Source of the DNA: Chlamydiia bacterium
Lineage (GTDB): Bacteria; Chlamydiota; Chlamydiia; Chlamydiales; FEN-1388
DNA length: 13,321 nt
NCBI GenBank assembly: GCA_028293095.1
Contig: JAQGPK010000180.1
Span: forward strand, 1-13,321
Direction: 5' to 3'
Positions within the stretch are counted from its first letter, which is position 1. Each line of letters opens with the position of its first letter. This document shows positions 1 through 4,876 of this stretch, piece after piece. The position numbers and the translations under genes were made by a program. The notes below the pieces were generated by a model. The model was not told where the DNA came from, made no database searches, and was given only the letters and a program-made list of their open reading frames with translations.

Positions 1-20
1 ATAATTAGTAAAAAATATGT

Positions 21-26
21 TATAAT
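21..26 (+). promoter_or_regulatory. -10 box of the ssrA promoter
   Basis: A perfect TATAAT lies 9 bases before the mature 5' end of the tmRNA at 36. The matching -35 box would fall at or just outside the left edge of the window, so only the -10 half can be judged. The slightly long distance suggests a primary transcript starting near 33 that is trimmed by RNase P. Confidence 0.6.
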
Positions 27-35
27 TAAGTCATC

Positions 36-440
36 GGGGGTGCCCTGGTTTCGACTTGCAAATAACGTATCAGTTGCGTGCCGAGGTTTGTCAGCTGGCC
101 TCGTAAAAAGCAGACAAAATTATAAATGCTAACAAAAATAGCAAAATTGTAACTCTCTGCTTCTCTGAAGCAGACCTTGCAATGGCTGCGTAATCATAAC
201 TGATTAAGTGCCCGATAGCTTGAAGCATGGACCAAGGGCTTCAAAATCTATCGTCTAATATCTTGGTATGAACTCACCTCCATTAGTAGACTGGGAGATG
301 TTTTCGAGCTTATTATCTACTAAGAGATGTCCGAGTGCTGTGTTCTCCATCAGACATCTCTTTCAAAGGAGAACGCTACGCATGTAGACGCTGATATCCG
401 GAGTTTGGCAAGGACGAGAGTTCGATTCTCTCCACCTCCA
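36..440 (+). ncRNA. ssrA: tmRNA (transfer-messenger RNA)
   Basis: tmRNA rescues stalled ribosomes: it is charged with alanine, enters with SmpB, and supplies a short reading frame whose peptide marks the product for proteolysis. The 5' end GGGGGTG (36-42) pairs with CACCTCC (433-439) to form the acceptor stem, with one G-U pair, and A440 is the discriminator. The 5' domain has the typical TGGTTTCGAC. The T arm is GAGAG-TTCGATT-CTCTC (416-432). The CCA end is not encoded. The tag frame runs from GCT at 128 to TAA at 191-193 and gives 21 residues, beginning ANKNSK and ending DLAMAA. The terminal Ala-Ala fits a ClpXP-type degron; MAA rather than LAA or VAA is a small deviation, and the tag holds a cysteine. 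The last 24 bases form the left copy of an integration repeat (see 417-440). Confidence 0.97.
417..440 (+). repeat. Left attachment-site repeat (attL), 3' end of ssrA
   Basis: This 24-base block starts AGAGTTCGATTC and ends CCACCTCCA. It covers the T-arm loop, the 3' half of the T stem, the 3' acceptor strand and the discriminator of ssrA. An exact copy lies at 3123-3146 without the rest of the gene. A repeat of exactly the 3' end of tRNA or tmRNA is the footprint left by site-specific integration with a tyrosine recombinase. Confidence 0.85.
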
Positions 441-448
441 TTCAATTT

Positions 449-485
449 AAAGGTTTCAGTTTAACGACTAAAGCCTTTTGTTTTT
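449..485 (+). terminator. Rho-independent terminator directly after ssrA
   Basis: AAAGGTTTCAGT (449-460) pairs with ACTAAAGCCTTT (467-478) around the loop TTAACG, with one C-A mismatch and one G-U pair. A run of T follows to 485. It lies inside the islet, 8 bases after the tmRNA end, and so probably replaces the original ssrA terminator. Confidence 0.75.
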
Positions 486-538
486 AGTGGTTTATACATT
501 AAAAATCTCGTCGGAAATTTTCATTACGTAAGGCTCAA

Positions 539-564
539 TTACGCAATATTTACGCACTAGACTG
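539..564 (+). repeat. Left copy of a 26-base block with two TTACGCA boxes
   Basis: TTACGCA starts at 539 and again at 550, 11 bases apart, and is followed by CTAGACTG. A related TTACGTA lies at 524-530. The block recurs at 2990-3015 in the same orientation with only three internal differences. Short direct repeats one helical turn apart near an attachment site resemble integrase arm or excisionase sites; that role is inferred. Confidence 0.6.
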
Positions 565-700
565 AATGAAATCAGCATAAATCTATTTCTATTTCGTTTT
601 TCTGATTTTATTGCTATATTATTATGACGCATGTGACAGCCGTGACTCCCTGAGAAACAATGCCACATTTCGAACGCACTGTCTCAGAATTAGGTAGAAA

Positions 701-1753
701 ATGGCTCATAGCCCTACTAAACAGCCACAAAGTGTAATTCCGAAGGAATACAAAATTTTTCTCAAGGAAATCAAAGAGAAAATATTGTCTTCTCAGGTTA
801 AAGCCGCACTTGCTGTAAATCGTGAGCTAATCACTTTATATTGGGAAATAGGTTCTAGAGTTCACGCGAAACAAAAGAGTGAGGGATGGGGAGCTAAAAC
901 AATTGAAAATTTAGCAAAAGATTTAAAAACTAGCTTTCCTGACATGCAGGGTTTTTCCCTTAGAAATCTTAAATACATGGGACATTTTGCTAAGGAATAT
1001 CCTGATTTTGCAATTGGGCAACAGGTTGTTGCCCAAATTCCTTGGGGTCATAATATCCTTCTCCTTCAAAAACTTAATTCTTTGAAAGATCGACTCTGGT
1101 ACGCCAATAAAACGATTGAAAACGGCTGGAGCCGAAATATCTTACTCCATTGGTTAGATAGCAATCTGCATCAACGAGAAGGAAGAGCTATTACTAATTT
1201 CCAGGATACGCTCCCTTCTCCTCAATCCGATTTAGCCCATCAAACTTTAAAAGACCCCTATTGCTTTGATTTCCTTACCTTAAGAGATAAACACGATGAA
1301 CGTGAGCTAGAAATAGGTCTTTTGGATCATGTTCAAAAGTTCCTACTTGAACTTGGTGCAGGATTTTCCTTTGTGGGACGTCAGATTCATCTTGCAATTG
1401 GCGATCAAGATTTTTACCTTGATCTCTTATTTTACCATTATAAGCTGCGATGCTTTATTGTCGTGGAACTCAAGACGACGGATTTCAAACCGGAGTTTGC
1501 AGGGAAAATGAATTTTTATCTATCTGCTGTAGACGATTTGATGAAGCATCCAGATGACAAACCAAGTATAGGGCTACTTCTATGCAAAGGTAAAAATAAG
1601 GTCGTCGCTGAGTATGCTCTTCGGGATATTAACAAGCCTATTGGCATCTCTCAATATGAAGCAACTATCTTAGAATCTCTGCCTGCTGAATTGAAAGGAT
1701 CGTTACCAAGTATTGAAGAAATCGAACAGGAATTAGAAGAGAAAGAGCTATAA
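701..1753 (+). CDS. YhcG/DUF1016-type PDDEXK nuclease domain protein
   Basis: This 350-residue protein has the two-part layout of the YhcG family. An N-terminal helical DUF1016 region (about 20-165) contains the family hallmark QIPWGHN (112-118). A C-terminal PDDEXK-like nuclease domain (about 185-325) follows. Likely catalytic residues are D241 (YLDLLFYH) and E256-x-K258 (VELK), with further conserved residues around 262-280. The length is normal for the family and no frameshift is seen, so the gene looks intact. ATG at 701 follows a modest AGG at 693-695. The family is widespread on mobile elements and is thought to act in DNA recombination or defence, but its biochemical role is poorly fixed. 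It is the first cargo gene of the ssrA islet, 79 bases ahead of the next gene on the same strand. A fragment of a related gene lies at 4723-4791, outside the islet. Confidence 0.9.
   Translation: MAHSPTKQPQSVIPKEYKIFLKEIKEKILSSQVKAALAVNRELITLYWEIGSRVHAKQKSEGWGAKTIENLAKDLKTSFPDMQGFSLRNLKYMGHFAKEYPDFAIGQQVVAQIPWGHNILLLQKLNSLKDRLWYANKTIENGWSRNILLHWLDSNLHQREGRAITNFQDTLPSPQSDLAHQTLKDPYCFDFLTLRDKHDERELEIGLLDHVQKFLLELGAGFSFVGRQIHLAIGDQDFYLDLLFYHYKLRCFIVVELKTTDFKPEFAGKMNFYLSAVDDLMKHPDDKPSIGLLLCKGKNKVVAEYALRDINKPIGISQYEATILESLPAELKGSLPSIEEIEQELEEKEL
1014..1036. repeat. Perfect 10-base inverted repeat inside the nuclease gene
   Basis: TTGGGCAACA (1014-1023) and TGTTGCCCAA (1027-1036) are exact inverted copies with a 3-base loop. 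They encode part of the conserved segment before QIPWGHN, so codon constraint may explain the symmetry. The hairpin would nevertheless be strong in mRNA. Confidence 0.7.
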
Positions 1754-1832
1754 CAAAAAAAGCAAACGATTTTTTTTCTGCTCTTGCAATACGACACACA
1801 ACCGATGTTAAATATTTAGGCAACAATTGATT

Positions 1833-2771
1833 ATGAGAATCATTTATCCCGACACCCCTGTAATAAGATCCCTTTCAGACAGGCCTGAAGTATGGAATCA
1901 GTTATATGATCCGTTTGTTAAAACATTTGGACGCACTTTTAAGCCTATACAATCTTATTATCTTTTTTTTGAGTATATTGGGTTCACTAAAAAACTCCTT
2001 GAAATACCCCTCGTCTTTGCTAAGCCATACTTTGATGCCACTACAAAGTTAGCTGCTATCGATCTTGATAAAGGTGTAAGTGAAGAAGAACTTTTGACAC
2101 TAGATAGAAATCTAAGCGAAATTGATGCCGGTATAAGCATTTACATAAAGCAAAAACTCTACTCTTTAAAGCCAACTTTTGACCTGTTAATCAAGGAAAG
2201 AAAGAAACGTATATCTTCTTTCAGAGCGGCTCAAGAACTTGTGGATGCATTATTCGGTGATATCTTTTTTCTTATAGACAATGAATTCGAAGAATTTGTT
2301 CAATATGCAACAACTTACCTGGCTTGGGACTCATTTTGCGCAATTCATCCATTAGGTTTGCCACTAAAAGCTGTTAGAGAAAGACAATTGGGTTTTTGGC
2401 TAAAAAGCTGGGAACAGGGGATAAAGTTACCTCTTGGGAAAATAGTCGATGATCAATCAAATTATTATAAAATGAATTTTGAATCTCCTTTTAAGGAATT
2501 CGAGGATATGGTAGACACAGAAATGCATACATACCTGATCTTAGGATATGAAATCAATGATCAACCCCATCTAGTTGACTGCCTAATATACCCCCCGAAA
2601 GACCGCAATGCAATATTTAAACGAAATGAATTGATATTGAGAAGCCTCACTAACATTCAAGAAACTCTAAACAAAGAAATCGCAAAATTTCCAGGAAAAA
2701 TTTATTCCTTGGATGACAAGACCCACTGTTTTCTAGAAATTAACGAACCTATGTTTTCGCTACCTTCATAA
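1833..2771 (+). CDS. Unrecognised islet protein, possibly PIN-like
   Basis: This 312-residue protein was not recognised as a known family. It has no signal peptide or membrane segment and is rich in charged helical stretches (about 75-160). Some features recall PIN-like nucleases. D7 sits in a short N-terminal strand (IIYPDTPVI), E48 follows in the first helices, and near the end a D228-x-E230-containing helix start runs into a strand (VDTEMHTYLILGY, then HLVDCLIYPPKD). That order resembles distant PIN-like proteins, but similarity is weak and this is inference. ATG at 1833 is used. A TTG at 1827 has better spacing from AGG at 1818-1820 and would add two residues. The gene follows the YhcG-type nuclease by 79 bases on the same strand without a clear terminator between, so the two may be co-transcribed. 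It may be a toxin, a defence effector or an orphan. Confidence 0.75.
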   Translation: MRIIYPDTPVIRSLSDRPEVWNQLYDPFVKTFGRTFKPIQSYYLFFEYIGFTKKLLEIPLVFAKPYFDATTKLAAIDLDKGVSEEELLTLDRNLSEIDAGISIYIKQKLYSLKPTFDLLIKERKKRISSFRAAQELVDALFGDIFFLIDNEFEEFVQYATTYLAWDSFCAIHPLGLPLKAVRERQLGFWLKSWEQGIKLPLGKIVDDQSNYYKMNFESPFKEFEDMVDTEMHTYLILGYEINDQPHLVDCLIYPPKDRNAIFKRNELILRSLTNIQETLNKEIAKFPGKIYSLDDKTHCFLEINEPMFSLPS

Positions 2772-2800
2772 CCACTTTTACTATTCAATTTTTTCATTAT

Positions 2801-2971
2801 ATTAGAGCTTATCTTACCTTCCAGTCTAAAAAACAAACTTACATCAAGCTAGCCATTCCAGCAAATACTTCTCACGAGGTCGAGGAATACTTGATATCTC
2901 AAGGCTTAACTGAACATTACCTTTTTCCAAAAACAAAATTAGATGAGATCAAATTATCTTTAGAATTGTGA
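2801..2971 (+). pseudogene. C-terminal remnant resembling an FRG-domain protein
   Basis: This frame is open but has no start codon or upstream domain. From about 2804 it reads as a protein tail: a strand ending YIKLAIPANTS, a helix, then GLTEHYLFPK before a stop at 2969-2971. The order of a strand ending in an IPA-type motif, a helix, and G-[IL]-xE-xx-LFP near the C-terminus is typical of FRG domains, which are common in phage-defence and other accessory genes. Only about 56 residues survive, so the gene is broken. The frame differs from that of the preceding gene, so it is not its read-through end. The family assignment is an inference from motif shape. Confidence 0.5.
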
Positions 2972-2989
2972 AAATCAAGCGTAGTTTTT

Positions 2990-3015
2990 TTACGCAAATC
3001 TTACGCACTAGACTG
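2990..3015 (+). repeat. Right copy of the 26-base block with two TTACGCA boxes
   Basis: TTACGCA starts at 2990 and 3001, again 11 bases apart and followed by CTAGACTG. It matches 539-564 at 23 of 26 positions in the same orientation. It lies about 108 bases inside the right attachment repeat, comparable to the left copy, which lies about 98 bases inside the left one. Confidence 0.6.
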
Positions 3016-3039
3016 GAAAAAACAGGCTTAAAGAAGCTG

Positions 3040-3100
3040 AAACCAAATTAATTGAATCACCATAAGGCATTGATATTCTTAATGTTGTTTCATTTGGTTT
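3040..3100. repeat. 9-base inverted repeat near the right attachment site
   Basis: AAACCAAAT (3040-3048) and ATTTGGTTT (3092-3100) are exact inverted copies with a 43-base spacer. They lie 23 bases before the right 24-base repeat. They may belong to the recombination site or be chance in AT-rich DNA. Confidence 0.4.
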
Positions 3101-3122
3101 GTTCTGGTTTACAAATAGACAT

Positions 3123-3146
3123 AGAGTTCGATTCTCTCCACCTCCA
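3123..3146 (+). repeat. Right attachment-site repeat (attR), copy of the ssrA 3' end
   Basis: This is an exact 24-base copy of 417-440. The bases to its left do not resemble the tmRNA body, so it is not a second ssrA gene. It marks the right boundary of the islet. Confidence 0.85.
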
Positions 3147-3151
3147 ACGCT

Positions 3152-3178
3152 AAAGGCTCAGGATTTTCCGAGCCTTTT
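3152..3178 (+). terminator. Probable original ssrA terminator, displaced by the islet
   Basis: AAAGGCTC (3152-3159) pairs exactly with GAGCCTTT (3170-3177), with inner GG/CC pairs, and the stem ends in a T run. It starts 5 bases after the attR copy, the same position relative to the tmRNA 3' end as the functional terminator at 449. No plus-strand gene now ends here, so it is best read as the terminator ssrA had before insertion. Confidence 0.7.
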
Positions 3179-3202
3179 CATTTAATTAGAAGGAATTACC
3201 CT

Positions 3203-3736
3203 TTATCTAGGTAAGCATACATAGCCTCTAATGGTCTCATCAATTGGACGAATAAAAACACCCGTAGCTCCTTTTACATTCCCTTCAGCTGTTTCGATAA
3301 GCATTTTGTTGTGATCGCAGCTTAGAACGATTCCAATATGATCTGCTAAATCCTGTGAGAGGAGCTTATCAAAAATCACAAGGTCTCCTGCTCGAGGCAA
3401 ATGATCCATTTTTTCCTTCCAGAGGTTTTGTTTGATAGCATATTTAATCCAATTATTAACAACCGCTAAAGTATAGCGCTCATCAGAGCTCGTTCTTATC
3501 GGAATTTCATAGCCTGCTTGCTGGCAACAATAATAGACAAAGGCACAACACCAATCATAGCCCTGATTAAGATCAAGAAAACGAGATTTTCGAGAAATTT
3601 CATAAATTGCCTGTCGAAAAACAGTAAGATATTTTTCAATATGAGGTCCTGCTTTGTGAGAAGATTCATGAAGATTCAATTCACCTTCTCTTCGAGCAAT
3701 TTCACACAATAGTTTTTTGCAATTTATCGGATTCAT
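3203..3736 (-). CDS. CHAP-like cysteine amidase/peptidase domain protein
   Basis: This 177-residue protein looks like a CHAP/NlpC-P60-class hydrolase of the type that cleaves peptidoglycan amide bonds. The nucleophile is probably C63 in YDWCCAFVYYC (60-70), where W-C-x-A-F-V is the usual pattern. The catalytic histidine is H133 in ADHIGIVL, and a polar residue in TAEGN (149-153) completes the site. APRAGDLV-like spacing before the His motif (here LPRAGDLVIF, 113-122) is also typical. No signal peptide is seen, so export would need another route or the target is not the cell's own wall. ATG at 3736 is chosen; a TTG at 3742 would add two residues, and neither has a strong ribosome site. It is transcribed alone toward the islet boundary. 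Confidence 0.8.
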   Translation of the reverse strand: MNPINCKKLLCEIARREGELNLHESSHKAGPHIEKYLTVFRQAIYEISRKSRFLDLNQGYDWCCAFVYYCCQQAGYEIPIRTSSDERYTLAVVNNWIKYAIKQNLWKEKMDHLPRAGDLVIFDKLLSQDLADHIGIVLSCDHNKMLIETAEGNVKGATGVFIRPIDETIRGYVCLPR

Positions 3737-3770
3737 TGCCAAAAGCTTCTTCTCTTAAAATAGAATGATT

Positions 3771-3798
3771 TTGTGCCAACCTTTTAATTTCTTATAGT
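3771..3798 (+). promoter_or_regulatory. Possible promoter of an orphan small RNA
   Basis: TTGTGC (3771-3776) and TATAGT (3793-3798) are separated by 16 bases. The -10 box is a 5/6 match and the -35 is weak. The next plus-strand landmark is a terminator at 3838-3863, not a gene. Confidence 0.3.
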
Positions 3799-3804
3799 CA
3801 AAAG

Positions 3805-3863
3805 TTCTGAATGTGTCTCTCCACTTCTAACAAGTACGACTGGGGAACAAACCCGGTCTTTTT
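3805..3863 (+). ncRNA. Candidate small RNA of about 60 bases
   Basis: The strand holds a possible promoter (3771-3798) and a convincing terminator (3838-3863) with no reading frame between them. A transcript of about 60 bases would result. It lies between divergent genes. No known RNA family is recognised, and the call depends on the weak promoter. Confidence 0.25.
3838..3863 (+). terminator. Strong stand-alone rho-independent terminator
   Basis: GACTGGG (3838-3844) pairs with CCCGGTC (3852-3858), with one G-U pair, around a 7-base loop and is followed by five T. No plus-strand gene ends upstream: the neighbouring gene (start 3736) reads away on the minus strand and the next plus gene starts at 3964. 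Confidence 0.7.
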
Positions 3864-3909
3864 CATTTTAGTATTTTATGAATCCCAACAAATATCGTTT
3901 TCGATTTAA

Positions 3910-3940
3910 TTGGCTAAATTCCCCCTCAAATATCTATAAT
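3910..3940 (+). promoter_or_regulatory. Possible promoter of the SpoU methylase gene
   Basis: A perfect TATAAT at 3935-3940 lies 23 bases before the start codon. TTGGCT at 3910-3915 could be the -35 box, but the 19-base spacer is long. The -10 box is the stronger half. Confidence 0.4.
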
Positions 3941-3963
3941 AGATATTCTTTAAGTAAGGTCTA

Positions 3964-4695
3964 ATGAATCAAGACGACAAATATTCCCCCTATTCAAGCT
4001 TGCGTGATCTAGGACCTTATTTTATTGGAGAAGGGGAAGAGGTTGTAAAGGCGCTTTTTAGAAGTAATTTAAAGGTTCTTTCTATTCTAATGGAAGAACG
4101 ATACATTCCAAAATTGACTATTCCGGCTGACATCAAAATTGAAATCGCAACGCAAGAAGAACTCCAAAAAATTACCGGTTATAAAATGCACCAAGGGATT
4201 ATGGCTATCGGAGTTAAACCACTCAATACTCCCTTACATGAAATGCATGGAGCCGCTCTCGTCCTTAACGGCATAGTAGATCCAGAAAATGTGGGAGCAA
4301 TTGTGCGCAATGCTGTCGCTTTTGGCATCCGAAATTTAATTGTCGATACGTACTCATCGCCTCCTTACCTAAGAAGAACAATCAAAGTCTCACGAGGCGC
4401 CCTTTTCCAAATGAAAATTCATATCACCAGCGACCTGCCTCTCCTTCTTAAGGATAAACAGGGCGTTGCTGCTTCTTTAAGTAATCAATCCACTCCCTTG
4501 GAGCGAGCAATATTGCCTAAGGATCCTTATTTTATTTTTGGTAGAGAATCGACAGGCATTGATCAAAAAGTTCTTGATACTGCTTTACTTCAGGTTAAAA
4601 TTCCCATTGATCCTATTGTGGATAGCCTAAATGTCGCAGTCGCTTGTGGTATTGTCCTTTATCACTACAATTGCTCAAAAGAACTTCTTAAATAG
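3964..4695 (+). CDS. SpoU/TrmH-family RNA 2'-O-methyltransferase
   Basis: Enzymes of this family move a methyl group from S-adenosylmethionine to a ribose 2'-OH in rRNA or tRNA and fold into a SPOUT knot. This 243-residue protein has an N-terminal substrate-binding region (about 15-85) ending in the family's HQGI (76-79), then the catalytic domain. Motif 1 is NVGAIVRNA (109-117) with the key N109 and R115. Motif 2 is IFGRESTGI (191-199), where the usual GNE is GRE. Motif 3 is the stretch 213-232 with SLNVAVACGI (221-230) and N223. The overall length and layout fit RlmB-like members, but the exact target base cannot be read from sequence. ATG at 3964 follows TAAGG at a short distance. The gene stands alone and converges on the gene ending at 4877. 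A second paralogue is at 10984-11823. Confidence 0.9.
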   Translation: MNQDDKYSPYSSLRDLGPYFIGEGEEVVKALFRSNLKVLSILMEERYIPKLTIPADIKIEIATQEELQKITGYKMHQGIMAIGVKPLNTPLHEMHGAALVLNGIVDPENVGAIVRNAVAFGIRNLIVDTYSSPPYLRRTIKVSRGALFQMKIHITSDLPLLLKDKQGVAASLSNQSTPLERAILPKDPYFIFGRESTGIDQKVLDTALLQVKIPIDPIVDSLNVAVACGIVLYHYNCSKELLK

Positions 4696-4722
4696 CGATA
4701 ATTTGATATGTAACATTAAACC

Positions 4723-4791
4723 AAAGAGATTAAGAAAGAACCTTTATCATCTCAGTTTAAAGCTGCACTAGCTGTAAATTGGGAACTAATT
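4723..4791 (+). pseudogene. Fragment of a second DUF1016 (YhcG-type) gene
   Basis: This 69-base stretch translates to a segment containing LSSQFKAALAVNWELI. It aligns without gaps to residues 22-44 of the nuclease at 701-1753 (LSSQVKAALAVNRELI). A stop lies in frame just upstream and similarity ends abruptly after the segment, so only a shard remains. It sits outside the ssrA islet, between convergent genes, so DUF1016 DNA has entered this region more than once or been copied locally. Confidence 0.75.
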
Positions 4792-4809
4792 ATAACTTCA
4801 CCTAACTTA

Positions 4810-4874
4810 CCCTGCTAAATCTTTTGAATACACCTGTACACCTCTAACTAGTTAGAAGGAAATGATTAGCAGGG
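4810..4874. repeat. Nested inverted repeats between convergent genes
   Basis: CCCTGCTAAATC (4810-4821) and GATTAGCAGGG (4864-4874) are inverted copies apart from one extra A. Inside them TCTAACTAGTTAGA (4843-4856) is a perfect 14-base palindrome. There is no T run as in an ordinary terminator. The structure lies just past the stop of the minus-strand gene and 115 bases after the SpoU gene. Confidence 0.5.
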
Positions 4875-4876
4875 GC

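Larger units (their letters stand above)
441..3122. mobile_element. Integrase-less genomic islet inserted in the 3' end of ssrA
   Basis: The DNA between the two 24-base repeats is about 2.7 kb. It holds a PDDEXK nuclease gene (701-1753), an unrecognised gene (1833-2771) and the tail of a decayed FRG-like gene (2801-2971). Matching 26-base blocks with paired TTACGCA boxes lie just inside each end. No recombinase gene is present, so the element is either a remnant that lost its integrase or one moved in trans. The ssrA gene stays complete because the left repeat restores its 3' end. The call rests on the repeats and the tmRNA context; an uninterrupted ssrA in a relative would settle it. Confidence 0.75.
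2772..3202. other. Gene-free right end of the islet
   Basis: This 431-base stretch between two genes holds, in order, the FRG-like tail (2801-2971), the right copy of the TTACGCA block (2990-3015), an inverted repeat AAACCAAAT/ATTTGGTTT (3040-3048 and 3092-3100), the right 24-base attachment repeat (3123-3146) and a terminator (3152-3178). No intact gene is seen. Confidence 0.7.

Noticed and set aside
1329..1511. Short frames inside 701-1753, 1827-2771, 3203-3742, 8851-9498, 9610-10971, 11938-12405 and 12430-13236 on other frames or strands
   Set aside because: They lie within convincing family-matched genes, lack ribosome sites and have shadow-like composition.
3123..3146. A second tmRNA or tRNA gene at the right repeat
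   Set aside because: Only the last 24 bases of ssrA are present. The upstream 100 bases do not form an acceptor partner, a D arm or an mRNA-like domain.
3800..3863. A tRNA 3' half (GTTCTGAAT followed by CTCTCCA)
   Set aside because: The T loop does not match the tRNA consensus, no paired T stem is found, and no 5' half or anticodon arm precedes it.
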